Below are positions 8,508-16,987 of a DNA stretch of 64,000 nt, piece after piece. This DNA comes from JAHBVY01 sp964415255. GTDB taxonomy: Bacteria > Myxococcota_A > Polyangia > Polyangiales > Polyangiaceae. Every line of letters begins with the position of its first letter. Position 1 is the stretch's first letter. Made by a program: the position numbers and the translations under genes. The stretch spans positions 1 to 64,000 of the forward strand of contig CAYQAC010000008.1 of NCBI GenBank assembly GCA_964415255.1, in the 5' to 3' direction. Below the pieces are notes generated by a model, which saw only the letters and a list, made by a program, of their open reading frames with translations, was not told where the DNA came from and searched no databases.

Positions 8508-8522
8508 GTCAGGGACGCTGAC
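8508..8522. repeat. GTCAG-N5-CTGAC palindrome
   Basis: Perfect 5-bp arms around a 5-nt spacer (GGACG), 5 nt after the stop of the second permease. One of the dispersed palindromes described in the findings. Confidence 0.6.
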
Positions 8523-8544
8523 GTGCGGTCAGTGTGCCGTACGG

Positions 8545-8591
8545 GCTACTTGAGCGCCTTGGAGCGCTGAAGCTACTTGAGCGCCTTGGAG
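8545..8591 (-). repeat. Exact 20-bp duplication of the end of the S1 gene
   Basis: Positions 8572-8591 encode the last residues and TAG of the S1 protein. An exact copy lies at 8545-8564, 27 bp downstream of it on the minus strand. Confidence 0.85.
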
Positions 8592-10411
8592 AGCAGATCT
8601 CCCAGGGTGCCGAACTTGCTCTCGGCGGCGACCTTCTTGCGGTAGTCGCGGTGCGCCTGGCGCTCTTCGTCCTCGAACAGGGCGCGCACGCTGAGCTTCG
8701 GCTCGCCGCGCTTGGGGTCGATGTCGATCACCTTGGTGCGGAGCTTGGTCTTGGCGGGGAAGGCCTTACGAAGATCCGTGCCGCGCTCGGTGCCGGTGTG
8801 GCCCGCGGGGATGAAGCCGCGCGCGCCGCGGCCGGTGGCGCCGAGCACGCGGACGACGACGCCTGAGCTCTCCGTCTTCACGACCTCCACATCAAGCGCG
8901 CCGCCCTTGACGATTTTCTGAGGGGCTTCATCCGCCTGGGCGCCGGTGGGGGCCGGGTGGAGCGCGAGCTTCTTGTGGCGGCGATCGAAGTTGTGAATCG
9001 TCACCTCGATCTCTTGCCCCTCCTTGAACAGCTCGCTTGGGTGCTCGATGCGGGTGAGCGACATGTCCGCCACATGCATCAAGCCCTCCACGCCCTCCGC
9101 TAGCTCAATGAAGGCGCCGAAGTCAGTCAGGCGCAGCACCTTGCCCTGCTGCCGGCTGCCCTGCGGGAACTTCGCCTTGGCCTCCGCCCAGGGGTCTTGA
9201 ATCAGCGCCTTGCGGCTCAGCCAAATCTTGCCGCGCTCGTCGATCTTGGCGATTTGCACCTCGATCTCTTCGCCCGGCTTCATCAGCTCTTCCATGCGGG
9301 CGCGTGGATCGTGGCTGGCCTCGCTGACGTGGACCAAGCCCTCCAGGTGCTCGGCCTCTGGCAGCGCGATGAACGCGCCCCACTCCACCACCGTGCGCAC
9401 CACGCCCTTCATGACTTGACCCTCGGTCAGCGTCTCGAGCGCCTGCTTGCGGCGGGCGTGCGCCTCTTGCTCAAGCATCGGGCGGCGGCTCACGACCACG
9501 TCGCGCCCGCCCTTCTCAAACTTGACGACCTTGAACTCAAGCGCCTGCCCCAGCATCGCCTCGAAGTGCGCGCGCGACGGGTGCAAGTCGATGCCGCTGG
9601 CTGGCGCGAAGGCGCGCAGCCCGCCGAGGCTCACCTCCACCCCGCCGCGGATGACGCCGGTGATGAGGCCAGTGACCAGCGTGCCGTCCTTCAGCGCGGC
9701 TTCGAGCGCCGGCTTGATCTCCTCTTCGCGGAGCGGCTTCCTCGTGAGCACGACCAGCCCACCGCGCGCGCCGTCGTTGTGCACGCGGGCGACGAAGCGA
9801 TCGCTCACCTCGGGGATGAGATCGTCCGGCTCCATCTCGCCGCGATCGAAGATGGCCAGCGCCTTACCCGCTAGGTCCACCATGATGGCGTGCTCAAGCA
9901 CCGCCGTGACCTTGCCGAACACCTCTTCGCCCAGGTGGAAGGGGGCGCGGTCAGTCGCCGGGCGCGCCGTGGACTCAGCCCCTGCGCTTGGCTTCTTCTT
10001 GCGCTTCTTGCGGCGGCGCTTCTTCTTCTCGCCCTGCGCCTCAGATGGCGCGCCCTCAGCGACGTTCCCGTCAGCTGCGCTGTCTGCCGCGGCGCCACCC
10101 TCAGCGGGCGCGGCGCCACCCTCAGCGGGCGCGGCGCCGTCCGTGGTGGGCGCCTCAGCGGCGCCTTGCGCCTCAGTCATTCCTTCATGGGAACGTGCGC
10201 TCACATCGGGTGCAGCAGCCTGCGCGTCGGGTGCAGCAGCCTGCGCGTCGGGTGTAGCGGCGCTCGCCGCCGTCGCCTCAGCCAACGGCGCGGCCTCAGC
10301 GGGGCTCGCTGCGCTGCTCTGAGTCGCTGCTGGAACCACGTCGGCCGAGGCCCCTCCGCCTGGCTCTGCTGCTTGCGAAGGATCCTGCTCTTGATTGTTT
10401 TGAGACGCCAT
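8573..10411 (-). CDS. Multi-S1-domain RNA-binding protein (ribosomal S1-like)
   Basis: 612-residue protein. Residues 1-125 are Ala/Glu/Pro low complexity with short repeats (PDAQAAA, PAEGGA). A very basic stretch follows (KKKRRRKKRKKKP, 129-141), then about five S1-type OB folds (roughly 160-225, 242-308, 328-397, 411-480 and a divergent one at 495-590). The third and fourth carry the classic GAFI and EGLVHVSE / EGLMHVADMS signatures. S1 proteins bind single-stranded RNA and help translation initiation. The long basic N-terminus is unlike canonical RpsA and suggests an accessory S1 protein. The stop codon region is duplicated downstream. Confidence 0.88.
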   Translation of the reverse strand: MASQNNQEQDPSQAAEPGGGASADVVPAATQSSAASPAEAAPLAEATAASAATPDAQAAAPDAQAAAPDVSARSHEGMTEAQGAAEAPTTDGAAPAEGGAAPAEGGAAADSAADGNVAEGAPSEAQGEKKKRRRKKRKKKPSAGAESTARPATDRAPFHLGEEVFGKVTAVLEHAIMVDLAGKALAIFDRGEMEPDDLIPEVSDRFVARVHNDGARGGLVVLTRKPLREEEIKPALEAALKDGTLVTGLITGVIRGGVEVSLGGLRAFAPASGIDLHPSRAHFEAMLGQALEFKVVKFEKGGRDVVVSRRPMLEQEAHARRKQALETLTEGQVMKGVVRTVVEWGAFIALPEAEHLEGLVHVSEASHDPRARMEELMKPGEEIEVQIAKIDERGKIWLSRKALIQDPWAEAKAKFPQGSRQQGKVLRLTDFGAFIELAEGVEGLMHVADMSLTRIEHPSELFKEGQEIEVTIHNFDRRHKKLALHPAPTGAQADEAPQKIVKGGALDVEVVKTESSGVVVRVLGATGRGARGFIPAGHTGTERGTDLRKAFPAKTKLRTKVIDIDPKRGEPKLSVRALFEDEERQAHRDYRKKVAAESKFGTLGDLLSKALK

Positions 10412-10634
10412 TATCCTGACCCGAGGTTCTGCCGGCTATAACGCGGCTTGCGGTCGCTGCCAAACTGAGCAACGCGCGCCGCTTCGCGCAGCGGGCGCTT
10501 CTACCTAGCCCAAGCGGCGGAGGGAAGCGCGCCCTTTCCGTCCGGGTCCAATTCGTGGCGCTTGAGTGAGTGAGCGAGGGTGGGGGCTGGACGGCACCGC
10601 GCGGAGGAGCATCGCGAGCGCGCCCTCTTCAAGA

Positions 10635-11747
10635 TCAGCGCGTGACCGGCAGGCGCCGGTTCTGACCCCCGCTGCGGTCGATCTCAAAGCCCTCGCCAGC
10701 GCGGCCGTCCTCAGCGGAGTCGCACGCCGCCATCAGCCGATCGGCCACGGCCATGAACGCCTCTGCGATGGCTGAGCCAGGTGAGGCCTGCACCACGGGC
10801 GTCCCCGCGTCGCCCCACTCGCGCACGCTGGGGGTGATGGGGAGCTGCCCGAGCAGCTCCGCCTCGGCAAAATCGGCTATTTTCTGGCCGCCGCCGCTGC
10901 CGAACAGCTCGTGGCGCTGCTCGCAGCCATCGCACACGAAGTAGCTGTAGTTCTCCACCACGCCGAGCACGCGGATCCCCACCTTCTGCGCCATCGACAC
11001 GCTCTTGTAGACGTCCTGCAGCGCGACCTCTTGCGGCGTGGTGACCACCACCGCGCCCGTCGTGCTGACGCGCTGAGCCAAGGTGAGCGCGACGTCGCCG
11101 GTGCCGGGCGGCAAGTCGAGCAGCAAGTAATCCAGGTTGCCCCAGGCGACGTCCTTCAGGAACTGGAGCAGCGCGCCGTGGAGCATGGGGCCACGCCACA
11201 CCACGGCGCTCTTCGGGTCGTCCAAGAGGAAGCCGATGCTCATCAAGAGCACCCCGAAGCGCTGGAGCGGCGTGATGCGCTCGCCGTTGCTCTCAGGGCG
11301 CCCCGCCACCCCGAACATGGTGGGGATGCTGGGGCCGTAGATGTCCGCGTCGAGCACGCCGACGCGCGCGCCGCGGCGCTTGAGCGCCAGCGCCAGGTTG
11401 GCCGCGACGGTGCTCTTGCCGACGCCACCCTTGCCGCTCATCACCAAGATGACGTGGCGCACGCCGGGCACAGGATCGTCCTTGGCGACCTGGCGCCCGC
11501 TCGCCTCCACCTGCCAGTCCACGCTCACCTGGCTGACGCCTTCGAGCGCCGCAAGCGCCTCATGGATCTTGGCGGCGAGCGGCTCCTTGCCGTCGTAGGT
11601 GGGGTTCTGGATCTTGAGAGGTACTGTGACCTGACCACCGGCGGCGCGGACGCGGCCAAGCATGCCGAGGTCGGCGAGGGTGCGGCCCAAGCCGGGTACC
11701 ACCAGCTGGCTCAAGATCTGCGTAGCTCGTTCTTCAAGGCTCGACAT
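10635..11747 (-). CDS. apbC: Mrp/ApbC-family iron-sulfur cluster carrier ATPase
   Basis: 370-residue P-loop protein that carries Fe-S clusters to apo-proteins. An N-terminal MIP18/DUF59-like domain (about 5-80) precedes the deviant Walker A GKGGVGKS (105-112), the DADIYGPSIPTMFG motif (133 on), DLPPGTGDV (211 on) and the conserved CxxC (C272, C275, in FVCDGC) that holds the bridging cluster. Length and order are typical for bacterial Mrp. A neighbouring S1 gene on the same strand ends 223 nt downstream; no obvious operon. Confidence 0.95.
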   Translation of the reverse strand: MSSLEERATQILSQLVVPGLGRTLADLGMLGRVRAAGGQVTVPLKIQNPTYDGKEPLAAKIHEALAALEGVSQVSVDWQVEASGRQVAKDDPVPGVRHVILVMSGKGGVGKSTVAANLALALKRRGARVGVLDADIYGPSIPTMFGVAGRPESNGERITPLQRFGVLLMSIGFLLDDPKSAVVWRGPMLHGALLQFLKDVAWGNLDYLLLDLPPGTGDVALTLAQRVSTTGAVVVTTPQEVALQDVYKSVSMAQKVGIRVLGVVENYSYFVCDGCEQRHELFGSGGGQKIADFAEAELLGQLPITPSVREWGDAGTPVVQASPGSAIAEAFMAVADRLMAACDSAEDGRAGEGFEIDRSGGQNRRLPVTR

Positions 11748-11879
11748 GGCCCGCGGACGGTACTGCTAGGCTGCGGCGGCGCAAGCAAAGAGCGCGGTCA
11801 GTTTGTCGCGGGTGGTTAGACAAAAACGCGATCGGCGCGCCCGAGAGCGCGCCGATCGTGGGCTGTGCCCCGCCTGGGC

Positions 11880-13112
11880 TCAGCCGCCGCTGGCGCTGCC
11901 GCTCGCGTCAGCGCTGGCGTTGACCGAGACGCTGACGGAGGCGGACGCCTGCACGGAGGCCTGTGCCTGGGCGGTGATGTTGGCGCCGAACTTCGCCACG
12001 CAACCCACTGAGCCGACCACCTCAGCCGCGACGTCGATGAAGCTCTCACCGACGTTGGCCGCAGCCTCCACCACCAGCTCACCCTGCGCCACCACGTTCA
12101 GCAGCGCGGGCAGGTTGGCCTCTAGGGAGGCGACGAACTCCGCGTCGATGTCGCCGCTGAAGTTCAGCTTCACCTTGGGCGGGGTGCACTCCGCCTTCAG
12201 GCTCGCCTGGCCCTTGCAGCCCGCCTGGCAGTCTGCGTCCAGGTTGCACTCCGGCGGGGTCAGCTGGGCGCGGCACTCGGGCAGCGAGGCGGTGCCCTTG
12301 CACTCGCCCTTGCACTTCACGTTGACGCCGCAGTCGATCTCCGCGTTCGCCGCCAGCTTGCAGCTGCCGGTGCACTTGCCCTCGCAGGTGGCGCTGGCCG
12401 CAGGCTTGCTGCAGGTACCCTGGCAGGTGCCGCTGCAGGTGCCAGCGCAGTTGCCCTCACCATCCTCCGCGCTGCAGGTGCCCTCGCAGGTCCCCTCACA
12501 GGTCCCCTCGCAGCCGCCGGTGACGGTGCCTTCGCAGCTGCCTTCACAGGTGCCCTCGCACTCGGCCGCGAGCTCGGCCGAGCCCTCACAGGTGGCGCCG
12601 CCGGCGCAGCTGCCCTCGCAGCTGACGCTCAGCTCGCCGGGGCTGCAGCGGGCCTCAAGCGACCCGGGGGTGCAGCTGCCCTCCACGCTGCAGCTCGCCT
12701 CACAGTTCAGCTGCGCTTCGGCCGCGATCGTGCACTTGCCACCCTCGATGGTGAGGCTGACGCTGCCCGCTGCGGAGAAGTTGGCGCTGATCACCGCGGA
12801 GGCCTTGCCGCAGGCGTCTTGCACCGCGGAGTCGGGCGACTCACGGGTCACCTCCTCCACGCTGTCGTCGCCACCAGCAGCGGCGATTGAGCGGCAGGCG
12901 GCGCCCACGGAGACCTTCATGTCCCCAGCGACCTGAACCAAGGCCTCAGCCGCGGCGGTGAGCGCCTCGACCTTGACGGTGATGCCTGCGCCGCAGTTGG
13001 TCGGGTCGAGATCGNNNNNNNNNNCGTCAGCGGAGCAGCCACCTGCCAGAGCAGCGGCGGAGATGAGGATGGGGGCACCGAAGAGCCGTGCGCTGCGGAA
13101 TTTCTTGGACAT
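11880..13112 (-). CDS. Cys-rich repeat lipoprotein with CEGTC-type motifs (contains a 10-N gap)
   Basis: About 410 residues. An AAGGAG Shine-Dalgarno sits 7 nt before the ATG at 13112 (MSKKFRSARL), so I prefer it to the GTG at 13136. A lipoprotein signal ends in LAGGCSAD. After a spacer with NCGAG and ACRS, the middle third holds more than 30 cysteines in short periodic motifs such as CEGTCEGTCEG, CSGTCQGTC and CEGKCTGSCK. The C-terminal third is almost Cys-free and Ala/Ser/Val-rich, predicted helical or coiled. A gap at 13015-13024 lies just after the lipobox but keeps the frame. I do not recognise a named family. Its place beside another Cys-rich lipoprotein and four thioredoxin-fold lipoproteins suggests disulfide-stabilised surface structure, by inference. 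Confidence 0.75.
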   Translation of the reverse strand: MSKKFRSARLFGAPILISAAALAGGCSADXXXXDLDPTNCGAGITVKVEALTAAAEALVQVAGDMKVSVGAACRSIAAAGGDDSVEEVTRESPDSAVQDACGKASAVISANFSAAGSVSLTIEGGKCTIAAEAQLNCEASCSVEGSCTPGSLEARCSPGELSVSCEGSCAGGATCEGSAELAAECEGTCEGSCEGTVTGGCEGTCEGTCEGTCSAEDGEGNCAGTCSGTCQGTCSKPAASATCEGKCTGSCKLAANAEIDCGVNVKCKGECKGTASLPECRAQLTPPECNLDADCQAGCKGQASLKAECTPPKVKLNFSGDIDAEFVASLEANLPALLNVVAQGELVVEAAANVGESFIDVAAEVVGSVGCVAKFGANITAQAQASVQASASVSVSVNASADASGSASGG

Positions 13113-13464
13113 TAAGCACTCCTTAGTGGGGTTCACGGGTTGCCCCGTGGGGTGGCCATGGTTAGGCCTGGGTGGTTCGACCTGTGGGCGGTCTTGGGTT
13201 GAAACGGATGAAGCTTAGCCTAGCTGGCTCCCGCCAGCCGCGGCGCGTACGACGGAGCAGCCCGAGCCGCGATGCAGAGGCTAACGCGCTTCTTGGCTTG
13301 AGGCCACTTGCTGAATGGGGGAACTCGGTCCAGGTATTCGCTAGCACATGAATTCGGCCGTGCGGCCGGACCCCTCAATGTGCCCCCTGAACGCGGGCTC
13401 TTGAGGCATCAGAGCCCGCCGAACGCGGGCTCCTTGAGACACCGAGCCGCCGAACGCGCGCCCG
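13113..13464. other. Intergenic region with a 9-bp-stem hairpin and a repeated 3' motif
   Basis: 352 nt between two minus-strand lipoprotein genes. It holds a perfect hairpin at 13393-13419 (GCGGGCTCT / AGAGCCCGC, 9-nt loop), 46 nt after the stop of the downstream-numbered gene at 13465. The segment GAACGCGGGCTC is repeated at about 13389 and 13421. I see no reading frame that looks coding and no convincing promoter hexamers. Confidence 0.55.
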
Positions 13465-15159
13465 TCAGCGCTTCCAGCAGCCTAGCTGAGGTGAGCTGAG
13501 CGGGTTGGTGTTGATGTTCGCGGCCAAACAGCGGTTGCTCACGATGCTGCCCTCGCCGCGCACGCACAGCATCTGCAGGCCATCGGGCGTGGTGGGGCAG
13601 CCCCCGCCTGCGCAGGTTCCAGGCACGTTGGAGTCCGGGAGGCCCTCACAGGAGCACTCCACGCTCAAATCCAGGCAGTAGCGCTCACCTGTGAAGGTGC
13701 TGGAGTTGCAGAACGCGTGCGGCCCGCAGTCCCCGTCATTGGCGCACGGCTCACAGCCCTGCCCGGTGCCCTTGCACGCCCCGAAGCGGTGGCCGCAGGT
13801 GGCGTAGCCGAGGTCCGTGTCGAACACCTTGCACTCGCTGGCGGTGCCCCAGGGGCAGGAGTCAGTCCCCTGATCGCAGGCCACGGTGCACACCTTGCCC
13901 CCGTCGGGCCCCTTGGCGCACACCTGGCCTGGCTTGCCCAAGCAATCTTCGTGCGTCTCACACTCATGGCAGTAGCTGTTCCGCACGCAGGCGTTGCGCA
14001 TCAGGTTGACGACGCCGCACTCATACTGCCGCCCAGCGCCGATGTTCGCGTCGGCGATGCAGCCCAGTCCAGACTCCCCCTCAATGCCTGGGCAGCTGTC
14101 GGTGCAAGGCGTGCCGCCGATGCGGATCCGAGCGCAGTGGAAGCCGGTGCCGCAGTCATTGTCAGCCTGACAGTCTAGCTCGGTACAGTAGCTGTCTAGA
14201 TCGCCCTCGCCCTGCGAGCGGCACACGAAGCCATCAGCGCACTCACTCAGGCCGTTCGGGCAGGAGCTGCCGTACTGGCCAGGGCCGCGCTTTTCACCGC
14301 TGGGCGCCGCGGTGCAGCGGTTCACGGTGCCGCCGTCGGCGTCCACCGCGCCGGGGCTGCATAGGCCGCCTTCACACTGCGAGTGCTCGGTGCACAGCGC
14401 CTGGACGCAGCTGTTCTCGATGCAGCGGTACCCCGGGGTGAGCTCACAGTCGCGGTTGCTACTGCACGGCCCCGCCTTGCAGTAGCCGCCTTGGGGCAGG
14501 CTCTCGTGAGTGGCGCACAGCTCCCCCGTGGCGCACTCCGTGGCAGCGGCGGTGCACTGCTTCACGCAGGCATTTTCCACGCACTCAAAGCCGCCCTGGT
14601 AGTCGCAGGTGGCCCCACCGCAGGGCGCCGCTTGGCAGTGCCCCCCAGCGTTCTCATCCACGCAGCGCTCGCCGCTTCGGCACTCCTTGAGATCGGTGCA
14701 GCGCTTGAGGCACTGGTTGCCTAGTGTGGTGGGGGTGCACTCGAAGCCGCGCGCCTCATCACAATCAGCCGGCGCCTCACACGGCTCGTGCTGCCCGGTG
14801 CGACCTTCGCGCAGTGGCAGGCAGTGCTGCTCAGTGCCCTCGGGGAACAGAATCCCCACGCAGTTGGTGCCGATTTCGCAGTCGCTCTCGGTGGCGCACG
14901 GCGGGCGACAAGCGGGGACACCCGTCGCTAAATCCGCGACGCAGCGGTTGCCATCCGCGCAGGCGGAATCCGTGCAGGCGGCGTAGCAGCGCCCCTGGAT
15001 TTCCACACCGTCACAGGTGACCTCACCGGAGGAGCAGCCCACGGCCACCAAGGGCAGCGCGAACGCGGAGCCCGCCACCAAGGCGAGTCGGAGCCAAGGG
15101 AAGCGCGCCAGGGTGGAGCGCCATGAGGAAGGACGAGGGGATAAGCGAGGCTGCGACAT
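13465..15159 (-). CDS. Large Cys-rich lipoprotein with repeated EGF/Dickkopf-like modules
   Basis: About 564 residues from the ATG at 15159 (MSQPRLSPRP); the frame runs 22 codons further. A hydrophobic segment ends in the lipobox LVAVGCSSG. The rest is built of repeated 35-45-residue modules with 6-8 cysteines, e.g. CATESDCEIGTNC, CEAPADCDEARGFEC and CTDLKECRSGERC, each following the C-x4-DC-x4-C pattern common in myxobacterial extracellular proteins. No catalytic motif is seen. It is probably outer-membrane-anchored and held by many disulfides. It faces away from the thioredoxin-like gene at 15309, so they share the 150-nt intergenic region. Confidence 0.8.
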   Translation of the reverse strand: MSQPRLSPRPSSWRSTLARFPWLRLALVAGSAFALPLVAVGCSSGEVTCDGVEIQGRCYAACTDSACADGNRCVADLATGVPACRPPCATESDCEIGTNCVGILFPEGTEQHCLPLREGRTGQHEPCEAPADCDEARGFECTPTTLGNQCLKRCTDLKECRSGERCVDENAGGHCQAAPCGGATCDYQGGFECVENACVKQCTAAATECATGELCATHESLPQGGYCKAGPCSSNRDCELTPGYRCIENSCVQALCTEHSQCEGGLCSPGAVDADGGTVNRCTAAPSGEKRGPGQYGSSCPNGLSECADGFVCRSQGEGDLDSYCTELDCQADNDCGTGFHCARIRIGGTPCTDSCPGIEGESGLGCIADANIGAGRQYECGVVNLMRNACVRNSYCHECETHEDCLGKPGQVCAKGPDGGKVCTVACDQGTDSCPWGTASECKVFDTDLGYATCGHRFGACKGTGQGCEPCANDGDCGPHAFCNSSTFTGERYCLDLSVECSCEGLPDSNVPGTCAGGGCPTTPDGLQMLCVRGEGSIVSNRCLAANINTNPLSSPQLGCWKR

Positions 15160-15254
15160 GAGCCCCGCTGTTCTACCCCGACTTGCCGGCCGCTCAAAGC
15201 TGGAACGCCTGGACGGTACCTCCACGGCTGACCTCCGGCGGCTGATCTTCGCGC

Positions 15255-15282
15255 GCTTGACGCCGGAGCCAACCGAAGTACG
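15255..15282 (+). promoter_or_regulatory. Candidate promoter for the thioredoxin-like pair
   Basis: TTGACG (15255-15260), 16 nt, TACGCT (15277-15282), then 26 nt to the ATG at 15309. The -35 is good and the -10 is weak. Confidence 0.38.
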
Positions 15283-15308
15283 CTCGCTTGAACCGTGAGG
15301 AGTGCCTG

Positions 15309-16055
15309 ATGCGTCGTGCGAGCCTGCTTTTAGTCCCCTTGTTGTCTTTGGTGGGTCTCGCCGCGTGCGCTGGTGAAGACGAGGCCATGGATGTGGTCCC
15401 GCTCGACCAGGGGCGCGAGGGTGGCCCGGTTGGCGGCACGGGTGGCGGCGGTGGCGCAGGAGGCACTGCTGGCGTGGGTGGCAGTGGCGGCACCGGTGAG
15501 GTGGACGTGCCGAAGCACCTCGCGCCGTACCCTGCAGGTCCTTACGGGGACAACCTGGGCTCCATCCTCGCGAACCACGAGTTCATCGGCTGGAGTAACC
15601 CCGCGGCGGTGGAGTACGACGTCGAGCAGATGGAACCCGTCTGGATGAGTGACTTTTACGATCCGGACGGCAGCAAGAACATCAAGCTCTTGATGATCAA
15701 CTCCTCGGCGCAGTGGTGCCCGCCGTGCCGTCAGGAGTACCGCCATTTCCAGAACAACGGCACCTTCGCGGAGTACCGCGAGCGGGGCGTGATGTTCCTC
15801 GGCTCGCTGATGGAGAACAACGCCAACGAGTCGCCGCGCTACGTCGACGCGCGCGCCTGGGTGTCCACGTACAAGGTGGATTTCCCGTTCGTCATCGACA
15901 CCTCCTTCAAGCTCGGCGGCTTGTTCACGATGGACGCCATCCCGAACAACACGCTGATCGACACCAAGACCATGAAGGTGATCCGCCTGATGCCGGGCGG
16001 GGACACTCAAGGCATGCTGCGCATCATCGACACGGAGCTTCAGAAGCGTCAGTGA
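15309..16055 (+). CDS. Thioredoxin-fold lipoprotein (TlpA/redoxin-like) 1
   Basis: 248 residues from the ATG at 15309, chosen because GAGGAG lies just upstream. Lipobox LAAC (C20), a Gly-rich linker (about 37-65), then YPAGPYG and a redoxin-like domain with SSAQWCPPC (active-site C137 and C140) and a later cis-Pro region DAIPNNTLID. The CPPC motif points to a thiol reductase or disulfide carrier facing the periplasm. The YPAGPYG segment and following region are shared with the lipoprotein at 18876-19544, so the two are paralogues. The next gene starts 11 nt after its stop. Confidence 0.87.
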   Translation: MRRASLLLVPLLSLVGLAACAGEDEAMDVVPLDQGREGGPVGGTGGGGGAGGTAGVGGSGGTGEVDVPKHLAPYPAGPYGDNLGSILANHEFIGWSNPAAVEYDVEQMEPVWMSDFYDPDGSKNIKLLMINSSAQWCPPCRQEYRHFQNNGTFAEYRERGVMFLGSLMENNANESPRYVDARAWVSTYKVDFPFVIDTSFKLGGLFTMDAIPNNTLIDTKTMKVIRLMPGGDTQGMLRIIDTELQKRQ

Positions 16056-16066
16056 GGAGCCGTCAG

Positions 16067-16732
16067 GTGAACTCACAGTTGACGCTGAGCTCACGGTTGA
16101 GGCCTTCGGGTAAGCTCGCGCTCGGTTGGGTCGGCGCGTTAGCGCTTGGTTTTTGGGGGGTTGGTTGCGGCGGTAGCCAACCCACGGCCACGCAGGTGCC
16201 CGGGGCGGGGGACGCTGACGCGTCCGGCGCGCCCGCCGGGGATCCGAGCGGCGCCGCGGTCAGCCCGGCCGCGTCGGGTGATTCGTCAGCCAAACCGACC
16301 GGCGCCCGCCCCCCCGATTTCGAGCTCGACACGCTGGACGGCAAGCGGGTGCGCCTGAGCGATCACCTAGGCAAAGACGTCGTCCTGATCGACTTCTGGG
16401 CCACCTTCTGTGATCCGTGCCTCGCGGCCATGCCGCACCTCGACGAAATCTACCAGAAGTACCGCGGGCGCGGCTTCGTGGTGCTGGGCGTCTCCATCGA
16501 CGGCCCGGACGCGCTCGGACTGGTGCGCACGGAGGTCTCCAAGCTCCGCGTCACCTTCCCCATCTTGCTCGACACCGAGACGCGCGTGGTCGGCCTCTAC
16601 AACCCCAAGACGAGCGCGCCGTACAGCGTGCTCATCGGGCGCGACGGCCGCATCATCACCAAGAAAGAGGGCTACGTCACCGGCGACGCCGACGCCCTCG
16701 AGAAGGACATCGCCGCCGCCGTCGCGCGCTAG
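16067..16732 (+). CDS. Thioredoxin-fold lipoprotein (TlpA-like) 2
   Basis: 221 residues from GTG 16067, which follows GAGGAG and sits 11 nt after the preceding stop, so the two form an operon. A signal peptide ends in GVGCGG (lipid-modified Cys about 34), then an Ala/Pro/Ser linker, PDFELDTLDGKRVRLSDHLG and the active site FWATFCDPC. The cis-Pro region (SAPYSVLIGRDG) is typical of TlpA/ResA proteins, which reduce or transfer disulfides in the periplasm. The upstream open extension to 15713 overlaps another real gene and is not used. Confidence 0.87.
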   Translation: MNSQLTLSSRLRPSGKLALGWVGALALGFWGVGCGGSQPTATQVPGAGDADASGAPAGDPSGAAVSPAASGDSSAKPTGARPPDFELDTLDGKRVRLSDHLGKDVVLIDFWATFCDPCLAAMPHLDEIYQKYRGRGFVVLGVSIDGPDALGLVRTEVSKLRVTFPILLDTETRVVGLYNPKTSAPYSVLIGRDGRIITKKEGYVTGDADALEKDIAAAVAR

Positions 16733-16879
16733 CGTAGCGGCGCTTCGTGTTCGCTCAGGGCGGGGCTTCAAACGGCTCAAACCCGCCATTCGCCGACGAG
16801 CGACTGCGGCGCCGGGCCGCGCGTCACGGCGCTACCAACCCCCTCCCCCAAAAAAGGGTAGGGGGCAGCTCCGTCATCG

Positions 16880-16987
16880 CGCGCCAACTAAAAGCGCAGT
16901 CAGCGGTGAGTTCTGACGCCCTCGAAAAGGATGTCATGGGCTCTCTAGGGGCGGGTTTCAAACCCGCCCGCGCCAACTAAAAGCGCA
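16880..16987 (-). repeat. Duplicated 3' end of the beta-barrel gene in a convergent intergenic region
   Basis: A 19-bp segment containing the TAG of the gene at 16977-18875 (16969-16987) is repeated exactly at 16880-16898, 89 bp downstream of it on the minus strand. Between them, 16915-16935 matches 18 of 21 bases of the TlpA gene's own 3' part (16691-16711). Both neighbouring gene ends thus appear duplicated here. Confidence 0.7.

Noticed and set aside
10911..11819. 302-residue open frame opposite apbC
   Set aside because: Antisense shadow of a well-supported Mrp gene; its sequence shows no family motif.
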